The notes beneath the pieces were generated by a model that did no database searches, had not been told where the DNA came from, and saw only the letters and a list, made by a program, of their open reading frames with translations. This document shows positions 31,867-41,200 of a stretch of 43,778 nt of DNA, one piece after another. The translations under genes and the position numbers were made by a program. Source of the DNA: Scytonema sp. UIC 10036 (GTDB lineage Bacteria > Cyanobacteriota > Cyanobacteriia > Cyanobacteriales > Nostocaceae); NCBI RefSeq assembly GCF_009725235.1, contig NZ_WJFC01000106.1, positions 1 through 43,778 of the forward strand, in the 5' to 3' direction. Positions within the stretch are counted from its first letter, which is position 1. Every line of letters begins with the position of its first letter.

Positions 31867-33384
31867 ATGGCGCGGAAAAAAGTAGTCCAAACAACTGAAT
31901 ATACGGTTACTAGGATTGCCTACTCTGTCGGTGGCGTACCAGACGAGTTAAGTAAGCTGGCTCAAGCTTTAGGAGACTTACGTTCAGAGCTATGGAACAA
32001 ATATGGGTCGCTGCAAGCCTGGGGAATCGATAAAAATACAATTATTAAAAATATCCGAAATACCCCGGAATTGAGAAAACTATATGGTTCAGAAAGGTTT
32101 AACCTTAGCTCGGAAATATGGGAAAGAACAGTACAAGCTGTCATTGATGATATTCATGCAGTTCAAGAAGCAGCCAAAGTACAGGTTATTCGCAAAATAT
32201 ATTTAAAATTTAAACCAGAAAAAAAGGAGGTTCTTAAAGGTAAGAAAACAATATTAGTAGACAACCCAGAAACGTCATTCAGAGACGAGCTTGTTAAAAG
32301 TCTCAATTCGCAGGAGTGGCAACAATATCCTTTAATTAGTCGTTGGGTTAGGCAATATTATAAACGTGGTCATACTTGGGTTGATAACCAAATTGTAATC
32401 AACGCCACAGGTTCAACCATGAAAGGTAAGGTGTCCCACAAGGGGAAAGTGACTATATACCAGATACCTGGTTTCATGGATGGTAAGAAATGCCAGTGGA
32501 TAAAAGTCTCCATCCTTACTGGTAGAGTTACACCAAAGGCGGGACGGTTGCGCTTCATCATTAATGCCTTGGGAAAAGTAGAACTTCATTATCCTAAAAC
32601 TACTAAAATTGAAGCTAAAAGGTGCACTGACACTCTTGGCATTGATAAAGGTTTCACAGAAGGATTTTACGGAAGTAATGGCGTTGCTTATGCTCAAGGG
32701 TTAGGAACTATTATTAACAATGCTTCTGAGAATAGAACTCAGAAAAATAAAAAACGTCAAAAGTTATTTGCAATATCTCGAAGAGTTGACGCTGCCAAAT
32801 CTACCCGAATCTTAAAAAATAATTTAGGACGCCAAAAGGCAAATAAGCTAGACAGCAAAAAACGTCAAACAATTACTCAACTGATTCGGACTGCTACCAA
32901 TCAAATATTTAATGAGTTTGGTGAAGTAGTAGCTGAAGATTTAAGTAAACATATCAAAGGCAAAAAAAGAGCCAAAGTTGTAAATCGGAGATTGAATGAA
33001 TGGAGTAAGGGAGAATTACAAAAAGCGTTAGATGAAATATCTATTCGCAAAGGTGCAAAAGTTACATTAGTCAATGCCTGTTACACTTCACAGGTCGATC
33101 ATCGCAACGGTACGTTACTAGGGAAACGTAAAGGAGATCGGTTCTTCACCTTCGATGGGGAAGTGTCGCAGGCAGATCGCAACGCAGCGCTTGTTATCCA
33201 GAATCGTGCATCTGACCTTGAAATAACTCGTTTTATGAAAAAGGAACAGGTACACAATATCTTGTTAAAGAGAACTGCGTTATTCCTTGCTGATAATGGT
33301 CATAGTTTGGAGTCTGCTATCTCAATGGGATGGTTGGATGAAAAACATATCAATCAAGGTAAACCGCTAAGGCGTAAGCGGTAG
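31867..33384 (+). CDS. tnpB: TnpB RNA-guided nuclease-like protein without the CxxC zinc finger
   Basis: A 505-residue TnpB (OrfB). RuvC-like catalytic positions can be traced: Asp in LGIDKGFTEG, Glu in VVAEDLSKHIKG and Asp in QADRNAALV. The segment between TSQ and the last Asp, normally a four-cysteine zinc finger, reads YTSQVDHRNGTLLGKRKGDR and FFTFDGEVSQAD with no CxxC pair. This fits a Zn-less cyanobacterial TnpB subtype I recall. TnpBs are RNA-guided DNA nucleases that help retain the element; the guide RNA usually derives from the 3' end and the right end of the element, here about 33300-33450. TTG at 31855 would add four residues; ATG at 31867 is chosen, without a good ribosome site. 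Confidence 0.93.
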   Translation: MARKKVVQTTEYTVTRIAYSVGGVPDELSKLAQALGDLRSELWNKYGSLQAWGIDKNTIIKNIRNTPELRKLYGSERFNLSSEIWERTVQAVIDDIHAVQEAAKVQVIRKIYLKFKPEKKEVLKGKKTILVDNPETSFRDELVKSLNSQEWQQYPLISRWVRQYYKRGHTWVDNQIVINATGSTMKGKVSHKGKVTIYQIPGFMDGKKCQWIKVSILTGRVTPKAGRLRFIINALGKVELHYPKTTKIEAKRCTDTLGIDKGFTEGFYGSNGVAYAQGLGTIINNASENRTQKNKKRQKLFAISRRVDAAKSTRILKNNLGRQKANKLDSKKRQTITQLIRTATNQIFNEFGEVVAEDLSKHIKGKKRAKVVNRRLNEWSKGELQKALDEISIRKGAKVTLVNACYTSQVDHRNGTLLGKRKGDRFFTFDGEVSQADRNAALVIQNRASDLEITRFMKKEQVHNILLKRTALFLADNGHSLESAISMGWLDEKHINQGKPLRRKR

Positions 33385-33726
33385 GGTCTAGATACGGTGT
33401 CCTAAGAGAACTGGTTTATTTGACTAGTAATTCAGTTACTACCGTCCATCAGACTGCAAAACTTTTGAACAATCGTTATTTTGGGGTCTACTCCGATTTA
33501 CTACGATATGTTGTTACGCCTGATACCATAGAGCATCGTTCACAACAGATGAATGTTTGATATTGTATATCATTATCAGAAAGTAACGGCGGTTCTTGAA
33601 CTTTTGGATGTAGGCTTAACAAGCCCTTTTTCTGTAAATTCAGGCACAAAAAAAGATCTAATTGACGAAAAAAGCGTATAATAAGGGACTTGTTTGCCCA
33701 ACCTCTTTAATAGGAGACACATCCTC
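33385..33726. other. Region between tnpB and the 87-aa gene
   Basis: It holds the presumed right end of the IS607 element, the ORF remnant at 33399-33560 and the ribosome site AGGAG at 33712-33716. Nothing else was recognised. Confidence 0.5.
33399..33560 (+). pseudogene. ORF remnant right of the IS607 element
   Basis: A 53-codon open frame without its own start reads VLRELVYLTSNSVTTVHQTA then KLLNNRYFGVYSDLL, ending TGA at 33560. It has protein-like composition, and the element lies directly before it, so it may be the tail of a gene cut by the insertion. I do not recognise the family, and no matching head was found left of the element. Confidence 0.4.
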
Positions 33727-33990
33727 GTGAAGGAAAGTATCATCAAAATCTCAAAACCCGTTCCAAAAGTTCCACCCCAATCTAGTGATTCTGAACTGCT
33801 ATCAATTATGACCCAACCTGAAGAATTTAGCATACCAGAAGAACCACAAGAACCTGAGCTAGAACCTGTAGATACGCTTGCAGAACCAGCTTACGCTAAA
33901 TTTGCCAGCACGAATTCTAGCGGTTGGAAGGCATCAGACATTCTGCGGGAAATTAGATTGGATTATTTTGATATGGGTGGTGCTGATTAA
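33727..33990 (+). CDS. Unrecognised 87-aa acidic protein
   Basis: Not recognised. AGGAG lies 10 bases before GTG at 33727, which sets the start; the frame is open to TTG at 33694 but that has no ribosome site. The N-terminus is basic (KESIIKISKPVPK). The middle is Pro/Glu-rich and probably disordered (EEFSIPEEPQEPELEPVD). The C-terminus looks folded (YAKFASTNSSGWKASDILRE then IRLDYFDMGGAD). The tail resembles the end of short antitoxin-like proteins that hold their partner through an acidic C-terminus, but no toxin ORF follows. The antitoxin reading is therefore weak. Confidence 0.55.
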   Translation: MKESIIKISKPVPKVPPQSSDSELLSIMTQPEEFSIPEEPQEPELEPVDTLAEPAYAKFASTNSSGWKASDILREIRLDYFDMGGAD

Positions 33991-34330
33991 CCAGCAATGA
34001 ATTGCTAAATCTCTTTATTATGCCTGCATTAGGTCTAATACTGAAAAAACAGAGTTTATACTCTAAACTTTAAGAAAAAACTGACTTTTTCCGACTTTTT
34101 CAGGCTGCAAAGCTTCAAAAAAGGGCTTACATTGAATTTTGTAAAAAGATTATAAGCCTTCCAATTTCGTGTTTAATGCACTCATCATAACTTTGAGTGC
34201 ATTTTATTTTGTCTGTCCAATCCCCTGTACGGGCATTGTTTGAAAGAGTCAAATGGCTGTTAAATGAACGAAAGCCATCATTTGAATATAACTTCATATA
34301 TTTGGATAGTAAATTAAACCCCAGATAAAA
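33991..34330. other. Intergenic region before the cation transporter
   Basis: 340 bp with no supported gene; presumably holds the promoter of the CDF gene. A minus-strand frame at 34127-34366 overlaps the transporter start and is not believed. Confidence 0.5.
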
Positions 34331-35245
34331 ATGCCCATTTCTCATCAACACCACGGTCACAGTCACGAACCACCTAGTTATAATCGTGCTTTTGCGATCG
34401 CGACTACACTTAATCTAGGATTTGTTTGTTTTGAAGCCCTGTTTGGCTTCTTCAATAATTCCCTGGCTTTGATTGCAGATGCCGGTCACAATCTCAGCGA
34501 TGTTTTGGGGCTACTCTTAGCTTGGGGAGCCTCCTGGCTATCTCGGCGTCGTTTTATATATCGTTATACTTATGGTTTGCGCCGTTCTTCCATACTAGCA
34601 GCGCTCGCAAATGCTTGCTTTTTACTGCTAGCAATGGGTGCTATTGCTCTCGAAGCATTTAAGCGGCTCTACAGCCCCATACCCATTGCTGGTCATGTAG
34701 TTATCGGCGTAGCTTTAGTGGGAATTGCTATCAACACGGGTACAGCATTGATGTTCATGTCTGGTAGAAAAAGAGATTTGAATATCAAAGCAGCATTTTT
34801 GCATATGGCATCGGATGCATTAGTTTCTCTTGGTGTGGTACTTGGCGGTCTTGCCATTATGACAACTGGTTGGTTGTGGTTCGACCCAGTTATCACTCTG
34901 ATTATTGCGATTGTTATTACTATTAACACTTGGAACTTGCTGCGAGAATCTGTCGATTTAGCACTTGATGCTGTACCAAAAGGAATTGATTTGCTGGCTG
35001 TTCGGACTTATTTAATAGAACTCCCCGGTGTCGTGGAAGTTCATGACCTACATATTTGGGCAATCAGTACCACGGAAGTCGCATTAACTGCTCATCTTGT
35101 CATGCCAACAGGAAGTCTTAGCGACGCTTTTCTGACTCGAATCAGAATGGAACTCCATGACAACTTTGGCATCGAACATACGACTATTCAAATAGAAAAA
35201 GGTGGTTTTCTACTTTCCTGCAATCAAGAGTCCTGTTGCGGTTGA
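34331..35245 (+). CDS. Cation diffusion facilitator (Zn/Co/Cd type) efflux transporter
   Basis: A 304-residue CDF protein, an H+-coupled exporter of divalent metal from the cytoplasm. Its N-terminus is His-rich (HQHHGHSHE, residues 5-13). Six membrane helices lie between about residues 20 and 205. The metal-site motifs are in helix 2 (DAGHNLSD) and helix 5 (HMASDALVS), giving the HxxxD/DxxxD arrangement usual for Zn2+/Cd2+ exporters of the CzcD/ZitB group. The cytoplasmic C-terminal domain has VEVHDLHIWAIS and ends GIEHTTIQIEK...SCNQESCCG, with extra metal-binding Cys. A single gene; no ArsR/MerR regulator is adjacent. The start ATG at 34331 lies just before the His-rich segment; the ribosome site is not obvious. 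Confidence 0.93.
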   Translation: MPISHQHHGHSHEPPSYNRAFAIATTLNLGFVCFEALFGFFNNSLALIADAGHNLSDVLGLLLAWGASWLSRRRFIYRYTYGLRRSSILAALANACFLLLAMGAIALEAFKRLYSPIPIAGHVVIGVALVGIAINTGTALMFMSGRKRDLNIKAAFLHMASDALVSLGVVLGGLAIMTTGWLWFDPVITLIIAIVITINTWNLLRESVDLALDAVPKGIDLLAVRTYLIELPGVVEVHDLHIWAISTTEVALTAHLVMPTGSLSDAFLTRIRMELHDNFGIEHTTIQIEKGGFLLSCNQESCCG

Positions 35246-35671
35246 TATCCTTTTACTTGATGGATAGCTTTATACTCAATTTGTGTGTTCTACCGATTAA
35301 TTACTTTTTGTAAAGTTTATGAAGGGAAAAGATCTATCTTTTGGTCGTTGTCTGAGAAGATGTAAAGTTTAATATAAAACGTAAATAATTATAAACAGTT
35401 ACTTGAAAATCTTTGCGAAATGGCTCTATGTTGATGTGAGGTTTCAGTTCTCTTTTATTTAAAATTTATTCACAGAATATTTAAAGTAAAAGTATAGATT
35501 TTACGTAATATTACTGGCATAACATAAAAGTGGATAAAAAATCACAATATTATAAATATTAAGATCGTAAGAGTTGCTGTTTGGCGCTCGCGACCAAAGG
35601 CAAGAAGTTAGGAAAAACTGGGTGCAACTTCCATACCAATTAAGCAACGAGTATCTTAAGGAAATCACACA
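35246..35671. other. Promoter region of the pix operon
   Basis: 426 bp, AT-rich, no gene. It should hold the pix operon promoter. A candidate is the TTTACG...TAACAT stretch around 35500-35525, but the fit is loose. The ribosome site AAGGA lies about 10 bases before pixG. Confidence 0.5.
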
Positions 35672-37153
35672 ATGCAACCAGGACTTCCGAGCTTTACCAA
35701 TCTTGCTAAAGGATTGGCTGTTCTAAGCCAGCAACGAGCCACAGGGGAGCTGATTTTCGCTTCAGCTAATGAGAAATGGCATTTATATTTATTTCTAGGG
35801 CGTTTGCTATACGCCACTAGGGAAACCCATCGTGTTCGTCGTTGGTATAGAGTTGTTAAGCAAGATTGCCCTAGTTGGAAATTTGAAAACCATAACATAA
35901 CTTTACAAAAGGACGAGCTTTGGGAATATCACCTGCTTAAGTTGGGTCTTGAACAAAATCAGTTGACCTTAACCCAAGCAAAAAGCATTGTTGGCAAAAC
36001 TATTGATGAGGTTTTATTTAACCTTGTTACTCACTCCAAATTAGAGACCCATTGGGTGCCTAAAAAATTACACCCAATTGCTTTAATAGATGTCAAGCCA
36101 TGCTTGTATACAGCCGTTGAACAAAGGAACAGATGGCGCAACATGGATTTAGGAGGATTGAACCCCGATACTGCACCAATTGTTAAACAGCCAAACTTTG
36201 AAAATTTTAGAGTTCCTAAAAATTATTTTGGAATCATTCAGCTTGTTAATGGAGAAAACACCATTTGGGATCTTGCTTCACATCTCCAACAACCTGTCCT
36301 AACAGTAGCTAATGACGTACAGCAATTGGTAAATCACAGCATTCTTGAACTCTCAGCTATTCACGATCGCTCCGTTCCAGTCAAGCTCGTAAATTTTCTG
36401 CCTCAAAATAAAAAATTCTCCCGATGTTTCAATTCTGATGATGATGTCAAGCCAACTTCATCTTCGTCATCTCAACCCATCACTCCCACAAACACTTCCA
36501 GCAACTTCCCCGAACGAGGAAAACAATTTCAAGTAGAAAACTACTATATCTCCAATAATTCTTTTGTAAAAGCATCTGTTTCATTACCAATTGTCTCAGT
36601 ACCTGTGACTGCTATTCCCCAACAGGATTTACAGGGGAACATAGCGATCGCAACAGAAATCATTCCACTTTCGGTCAACAAACCGACAAGTCACTCCCAT
36701 GAAAGTTCCTACACTCCTCAACTAGAGTTGATTCCTCCGAGCGCAGGTAGGCTTCAACCCGGAAAAGAAAGTCCCTTGATAGCGTACATTGATGATAGTC
36801 GCAGCGACAGTTTAAAAATGACTTATATCCTGACAAAATCAGGTTATAGGTGTATTACTATACAAGAATCAGTGAGTGCATTAACAACCTTATTAGAGAA
36901 TAAGCCCAGCTTGATTTTTCTAGACTTAGTCATGCCAATTGCAAATGGTTATGAAATTTGCGCTCAAATTCGCCGTGTCTCAGCTTTAAACAACATACCC
37001 ATCATCATTGTGACGAGCAATGATGGAATTGTAGACCGTGTCAGAGCGAAAATGGCTGGTTCATCAGGCTTTTTAGCAAAACCGATAGCGATAGAGAAGG
37101 TGCTAAAAATTTTACAAAAGCATCTACCAAACTCAGTGACCAGTGACCGATGA
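35672..37153 (+). CDS. pixG: PatA/PixG-type response regulator
   Basis: A 493-residue PatA-family regulator. The N-terminal PATAN/DUF4388-type domain (about residues 1-110: LAVLSQQRATGELIFASANE, HLYLFLGRLLYAT) is followed by a second domain, a Ser/Thr/Pro-rich linker (about 255-355) and a C-terminal CheY-like receiver (about 365-485). The receiver has acidic residues in YIDDSRSD, phospho-Asp in LIFLDLVMP and Lys in FLAKPIA. It is the first gene of a pixG-H-I-J-L array; in Synechocystis and Nostoc this chemotaxis-like pathway steers type IV pilus motility toward light. AAGGA lies about 10 bases before the ATG. The last residues and the stop codon lie in a TGACCAA heptamer array, so the natural C-terminus has been altered slightly. 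Confidence 0.93.
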   Translation: MQPGLPSFTNLAKGLAVLSQQRATGELIFASANEKWHLYLFLGRLLYATRETHRVRRWYRVVKQDCPSWKFENHNITLQKDELWEYHLLKLGLEQNQLTLTQAKSIVGKTIDEVLFNLVTHSKLETHWVPKKLHPIALIDVKPCLYTAVEQRNRWRNMDLGGLNPDTAPIVKQPNFENFRVPKNYFGIIQLVNGENTIWDLASHLQQPVLTVANDVQQLVNHSILELSAIHDRSVPVKLVNFLPQNKKFSRCFNSDDDVKPTSSSSSQPITPTNTSSNFPERGKQFQVENYYISNNSFVKASVSLPIVSVPVTAIPQQDLQGNIAIATEIIPLSVNKPTSHSHESSYTPQLELIPPSAGRLQPGKESPLIAYIDDSRSDSLKMTYILTKSGYRCITIQESVSALTTLLENKPSLIFLDLVMPIANGYEICAQIRRVSALNNIPIIIVTSNDGIVDRVRAKMAGSSGFLAKPIAIEKVLKILQKHLPNSVTSDR

Positions 37154-37178
37154 CCAATGACCAATGACAAATGACCCA
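37137..37178. repeat. STRR TGACCAA at the pixG/pixH junction
   Basis: Six heptamers in a row (TGACCAG, TGACCGA, TGACCAA twice, TGACAAA, TGACCCA). They include the pixG stop codon and create a false ATG at 37171 for pixH. Confidence 0.88.
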
Positions 37179-37191
37179 GGAAAATACTTTT

Positions 37192-37572
37192 ATGACCACA
37201 GTCCTTTTAGTTGAAGATAGTTTGACTGAAACACAAGTAATAACCTCTTATCTCAAACAAGCAGGGATAGCGGTCATCTGTGCCAGAAGTAGTGAAGAGG
37301 CACAAATTAAACTGCAATCGCAAACTCCAGATTTAGTCATTTTAGATGTCATTCTACCAGGTCAAAGTGGGTTTGAACTTTGCCGAGAACTGAAAACAAA
37401 TTCCAGTACTCAGCATATCCCTGTGGTTATGTGTTCAACTAAAGGAACAGAAGCAGATAAACTTTGGGGTTCAATGTTAGGGGCTAATGCTTATATATCC
37501 AAACCAATAGACCAACAGCAACTTATTCAAACAATTAAAAACTTGACTAATCAATTTATGATTCGTAATTAG
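37192..37572 (+). CDS. pixH: CheY-like response regulator PixH
   Basis: A 126-residue single-domain receiver, MTTVLLVEDS at the start, phospho-Asp in LVILDVILP, and Lys in YISKPID. Thr/Ser in VMCSTKG corresponds to the conserved switch Thr/Ser. In the Pix pathway PixH is the CheY-like output, or phosphate sink, of the CheA PixL. The start is chosen at 37192, with AGGA 9 bases upstream; the earlier in-frame ATG at 37171 lies in the heptamer array and has no ribosome site. The stop codon sits in an 11-bp inverted repeat (AATTAGTAATT at 37567, AATTACTAATT at 37589). pixI starts 42 bp downstream. Confidence 0.95.
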   Translation: MTTVLLVEDSLTETQVITSYLKQAGIAVICARSSEEAQIKLQSQTPDLVILDVILPGQSGFELCRELKTNSSTQHIPVVMCSTKGTEADKLWGSMLGANAYISKPIDQQQLIQTIKNLTNQFMIRN

Positions 37573-37614
37573 TAATTGTTTGATGAATAATTACTAATTA
37601 TTTAATGATGGAAT

Positions 37615-38127
37615 ATGCAAATAAATTCGTCACTAACAGCAATCGATTTAGAACCATTAGGATTAGAAGCATTACCTCCAGAAAGAAATCTTTCTAAATT
37701 GCTGCGCTTTCCTCTTGGCTCAAAAAACAGTGCCTTACTGCCTTTAGAACAAGTTACAGAAGTTATAAAAGTCAACAGAGTAGATATTTTACCAATTCCT
37801 GAAATGCCGAACTGTATTTTAGGTATTTGTAATTGGCGAGGAGAAATGCTTTGGCTTATAGATCTCAATCATCTTATTAGCTATGCTGCACCAATAATAG
37901 CAACCCCTATGGCAATAGTCGTTCAGGTGAATCAAAAGGCTGTAGGTTTAGTTGTGGAGCGAGTTGATGATGTTGAGTTACATGACTTGGAACAACTACA
38001 AAAGGCAGTATCTGGTTTGTTTCCTCGTTCAGTGTTACCTTTTGTGTTGGGTATTTTACCTGGTGACAATCTCGTTTTAGATGTCACAGCTATTATTCAG
38101 AGCCACTTATGGAAAATACATAATTAG
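37615..38127 (+). CDS. pixI: CheW-like adaptor PixI
   Basis: A 170-residue CheW-domain protein. A short N-terminal tail (about 30 residues) is followed by the CheW core: [20 protein letters not shown], then [47 protein letters not shown] and [10 protein letters not shown]. CheW proteins couple chemoreceptor signalling tips (here PixJ) to the CheA kinase (PixL). Length and motif order are normal. The ribosome site is weak (GATGGA before ATG). A 19-bp palindromic repeat separates it from pixJ. Confidence 0.94.
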   Translation: MQINSSLTAIDLEPLGLEALPPERNLSKLLRFPLGSKNSALLPLEQVTEVIKVNRVDILPIPEMPNCILGICNWRGEMLWLIDLNHLISYAAPIIATPMAIVVQVNQKAVGLVVERVDDVELHDLEQLQKAVSGLFPRSVLPFVLGILPGDNLVLDVTAIIQSHLWKIHN

Positions 38128-38144
38128 GTGGTGCAATTCGTTGG

Positions 38145-38198
38145 TAGGTAGGGCTAAAGCCCACCACTATTTATTATGCTGGGCTTTAGCCCTACCTA
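38145..38198. repeat. Palindromic repeat, 19-bp perfect arms (copy 2), between pixI and pixJ
   Basis: TAGGTAGGGCTAAAGCCCA (38145-38163) pairs perfectly with 38180-38198 around a 16-base loop. Its arms contain the arm of the repeat at 7603-7659. It lies in the 103-bp pixI-pixJ spacer and could form a strong mRNA hairpin within the operon. Confidence 0.88.
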
Positions 38199-38230
38199 TT
38201 TTAGATCGGGAAAAGGATGTAGGTACTTTC

Positions 38231-41200
38231 ATGCAGGATTTTCAACAAATCGAACAAAGTTTGAGTGTACAATCTTCTTTTAAAGAACCACAAATTTATA
38301 GTCATGATGATGGGGAAAAGAACCAGAAAAAAGGAGATTTGAATTTACATGAAGCTTTGGATTTGGTAACTACTATAAAGATAAATTTACAGCAAGAGGG
38401 ACATTCCGTTAAACCAGAAGCTCGTGAAAAAATTCTGCAATTGGAAAAATGGGTTCAGGAATTAAAAACACAGTTTGATATTGATTTAGCGATCGCAACC
38501 GAGCAACACAGCAAGCATGAACGACAAAGGTTGTTGGCTCTTCTGAATCAGATAGACCGGACAGCAAATGTCGATACCTTGTTAAGAACTACAGCTACTG
38601 AGATTCGCAAACTCTTACAACTAGATCGTGTATTAATTTATCATTTTGAGTCTGACAAGCACGGTATCGTACTAGCTGAATCAATGACATCCGGTTACAC
38701 ACCAACTCTAGGGGAAGATTTACCAGCACTTACTTTTGGGATACAAAATCGGGCAGATTGCGAACAACAGCCAGTTATCGCTCTTAACGATATCTATGAA
38801 AACGCCTTTAATGCTTACCAACTCCAACTTCTCAAACAATTTCAAATCAAGACTAGTTTGAGTCTGCCCATTGTACTGGAAGGGCAAGTTTGGGGACTAC
38901 TGGTAGTTCAGCAGTGTTCTCATGCTCGAAAGTGGAAAGAAGCTGAGTTAAACTTGCTGCATCACATTGTTGCTGAACTAACGCTGAAGTTACAAACAGT
39001 AGAGCTTCAAACCCAAAAGCATGAAGAAGCCAAGCAGGAAAAAGTATTGGCTCAAATACTGCAAAAAATTCCTCCATCTTCTGATGCCAGCGCGACTCTT
39101 GGTAACATTACCCAGCAACTTCGGCAGTTTTTCAAAGCTGACAGAGTGACAGTTTATCGGTTTTTCTACGATTGGAGTGGTGAATTTATTGCTGAATCGG
39201 TAGGCGCAGGCTGGATATCTTTGATGCAAGAACAAGAAAACGATAGCAGTCTTTGCTCAGAGAATATTGTAGATTCCGATCTGTGTACCGTGAAGTTGTT
39301 AGGCAATCCGGCAAAGCGTTCCACTGATTCTTATCTCAAAGATACACAAGGTGGAAGTTTTGTCAAAGGAAAAGGCGTGAAGCGGGTTGACGATATCTCG
39401 ACAGCAAGTTTTTCTGATTGTTACCTAGAAACTTTAGAAAAATACCAAGCAAAAGCTTATATCATTGCCCCTATTTTTGAAGGCGAACAACTTTGGGGGT
39501 TACTAGCCGTTTTTCAAAACTCCAGTCCCCGACGCTGGCAAAATTCTGAAACCACGCTACTGTCACTCGTGAGTGCTCGTCTCAGTACTATCCTCAAGCA
39601 AGCGGAAGCAGCTGCACAAGTTCAGCACAGATCGGAGCAAATTGTAGCCGAAAGAGAGCGATCGCTAGCGCGTGTTATTGAGAGAATACGCCAACCTTTA
39701 GACATTAACGTCATTTTTAAAATGACAACTCAAGAAGTCCGAACTCTATTAAAAGCGGAACGAGCAGTCATTTACCGTTTTGAGGAAGATTGGAGTGGAG
39801 AGTTCGTTGCTGAGTCAGTCGCAAGTGGTTGGATTTCCATGTTGCAAGAACAGTCAGAAAATCCACTCCTGCGAGAAAACGTCAGCGAGTGCAGTGCGAA
39901 AATCCTTGGAGGGGGTCATGCTAAAGTTACAGACACCTACTTACAACAAACCCAAGCAGGACAATTTACAACAGCAACCAACTTTAGAGTTGTTAACGAT
40001 ATTTACCAAGCTGGATTTTCACCATGTTACATTGATATTTTAGAACAGTATCAAGCTAGAGCTTATATTATTACTCCAATCATCAAAGGCAATAAACTCT
40101 GGGGATTATTAGCAGCTTACCAGAACTCGAGTCCCCGGCAATGGGAAGAATCGGAAATTAAAGTTCTCACCCAAGTGAGCAATCAACTGGGAGTAGCCAT
40201 ACAGCAAGCAGAATACTTAAAACAACTCAAAGAACAGTCTGCTCAGATAACCAAGACAGCAGAGATAGAACGGGCTGTTGCCAAAGTCATAGACAAAATT
40301 CGCCAATCATCAGATATAGACACGATTTTCAAGACAGCAGCTCAAGAAGTCCGCAAACTTCTAAATTTAGAACGGGTTACCATTTATAAATTTCGTCCGG
40401 ATTATTTTGGTGACTTCGTTGTTGATTCTGAATCTGGGGGATGGTCTAAATTAGTAGGTAGTGGGTGGGAAGACCCTTATTTAAACGAACATCAAGGAGG
40501 AAGGTTCCGCAACAATGAACCCTTTGTTATACATGATGTTTACAATAGTGGTCTGACCGATTGCCATATTGAAGCTTTAGAGAACTTTGGAGTTAAATCT
40601 TGCTTAGTTGTTTCCATATTTCAAGGGCAAAAGCTATGGGGATTGCTCTCTGCTTTTCAACACAGTCAACCCCGACATTGGGAAGACATAGAAGTCAAAA
40701 TATTGACACAAATTGGCTTACAGTTAGGAGTCGCGCTGCAACAGGCAGAGTATATTGAAGAACTGCGCGTACAATCACAAAGGTTAGCTAAATCTGTAGA
40801 ACAAGGAAGCGCCTATAGCAAACTTGTCTACAGACTGGGACTGGCTCTGATTCAAGAGAATTTTTCACTAGATAACCTTTTGCATATGGCTGTTCAGGAA
40901 CTGCGGAGACAATTAAAGACCAGCAGAGTTGCTATCTACCGCTTTGATGCTGACTGGGGTGGTGAATTTGTAGTTGAAGATGTGCATGGTGATTGGGCAA
41001 AAGTTGTCGGAACTGAGTTAGCCCGGACAGAAGATACATATCTTCAAGAAACAAAAGGCGGTCGCTATCGTCGTAAAGAAACCCTCAGTGTCAACAATAT
41101 TTATACTACAGGGCATGAAGAATGCCACGTTCAACTTTTAGAACGGTGGGGAACAAAGGCTTACATGATTGCTCCCATTTTTAAAGGCGATCGACTTTGG

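Larger units (their letters stand above)
31173..33398 (+). mobile_element. IS607-type insertion sequence (tnpA serine recombinase + tnpB)
   Basis: Two genes in the IS607 order, serine recombinase then TnpB, 42 bp apart on the same strand. IS607 elements make no target duplication and lack terminal inverted repeats, so the ends cannot be set from sequence; the limits given are the flanking gene remnants. The left neighbour is a decayed nucleotidyltransferase; the right neighbour is an ORF remnant (33399-33560). Confidence 0.85.

Noticed and set aside
34127..34366. 79-codon minus-strand frame overlapping the start of the cation transporter
   Set aside because: No motif, no ribosome site, and it runs over the transporter's His-rich N-terminus.
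38081..38230. Upstream extension of the pixJ frame by 50 residues
   Set aside because: It would start inside pixI and translate the palindromic repeat; ATG at 38231 avoids both.
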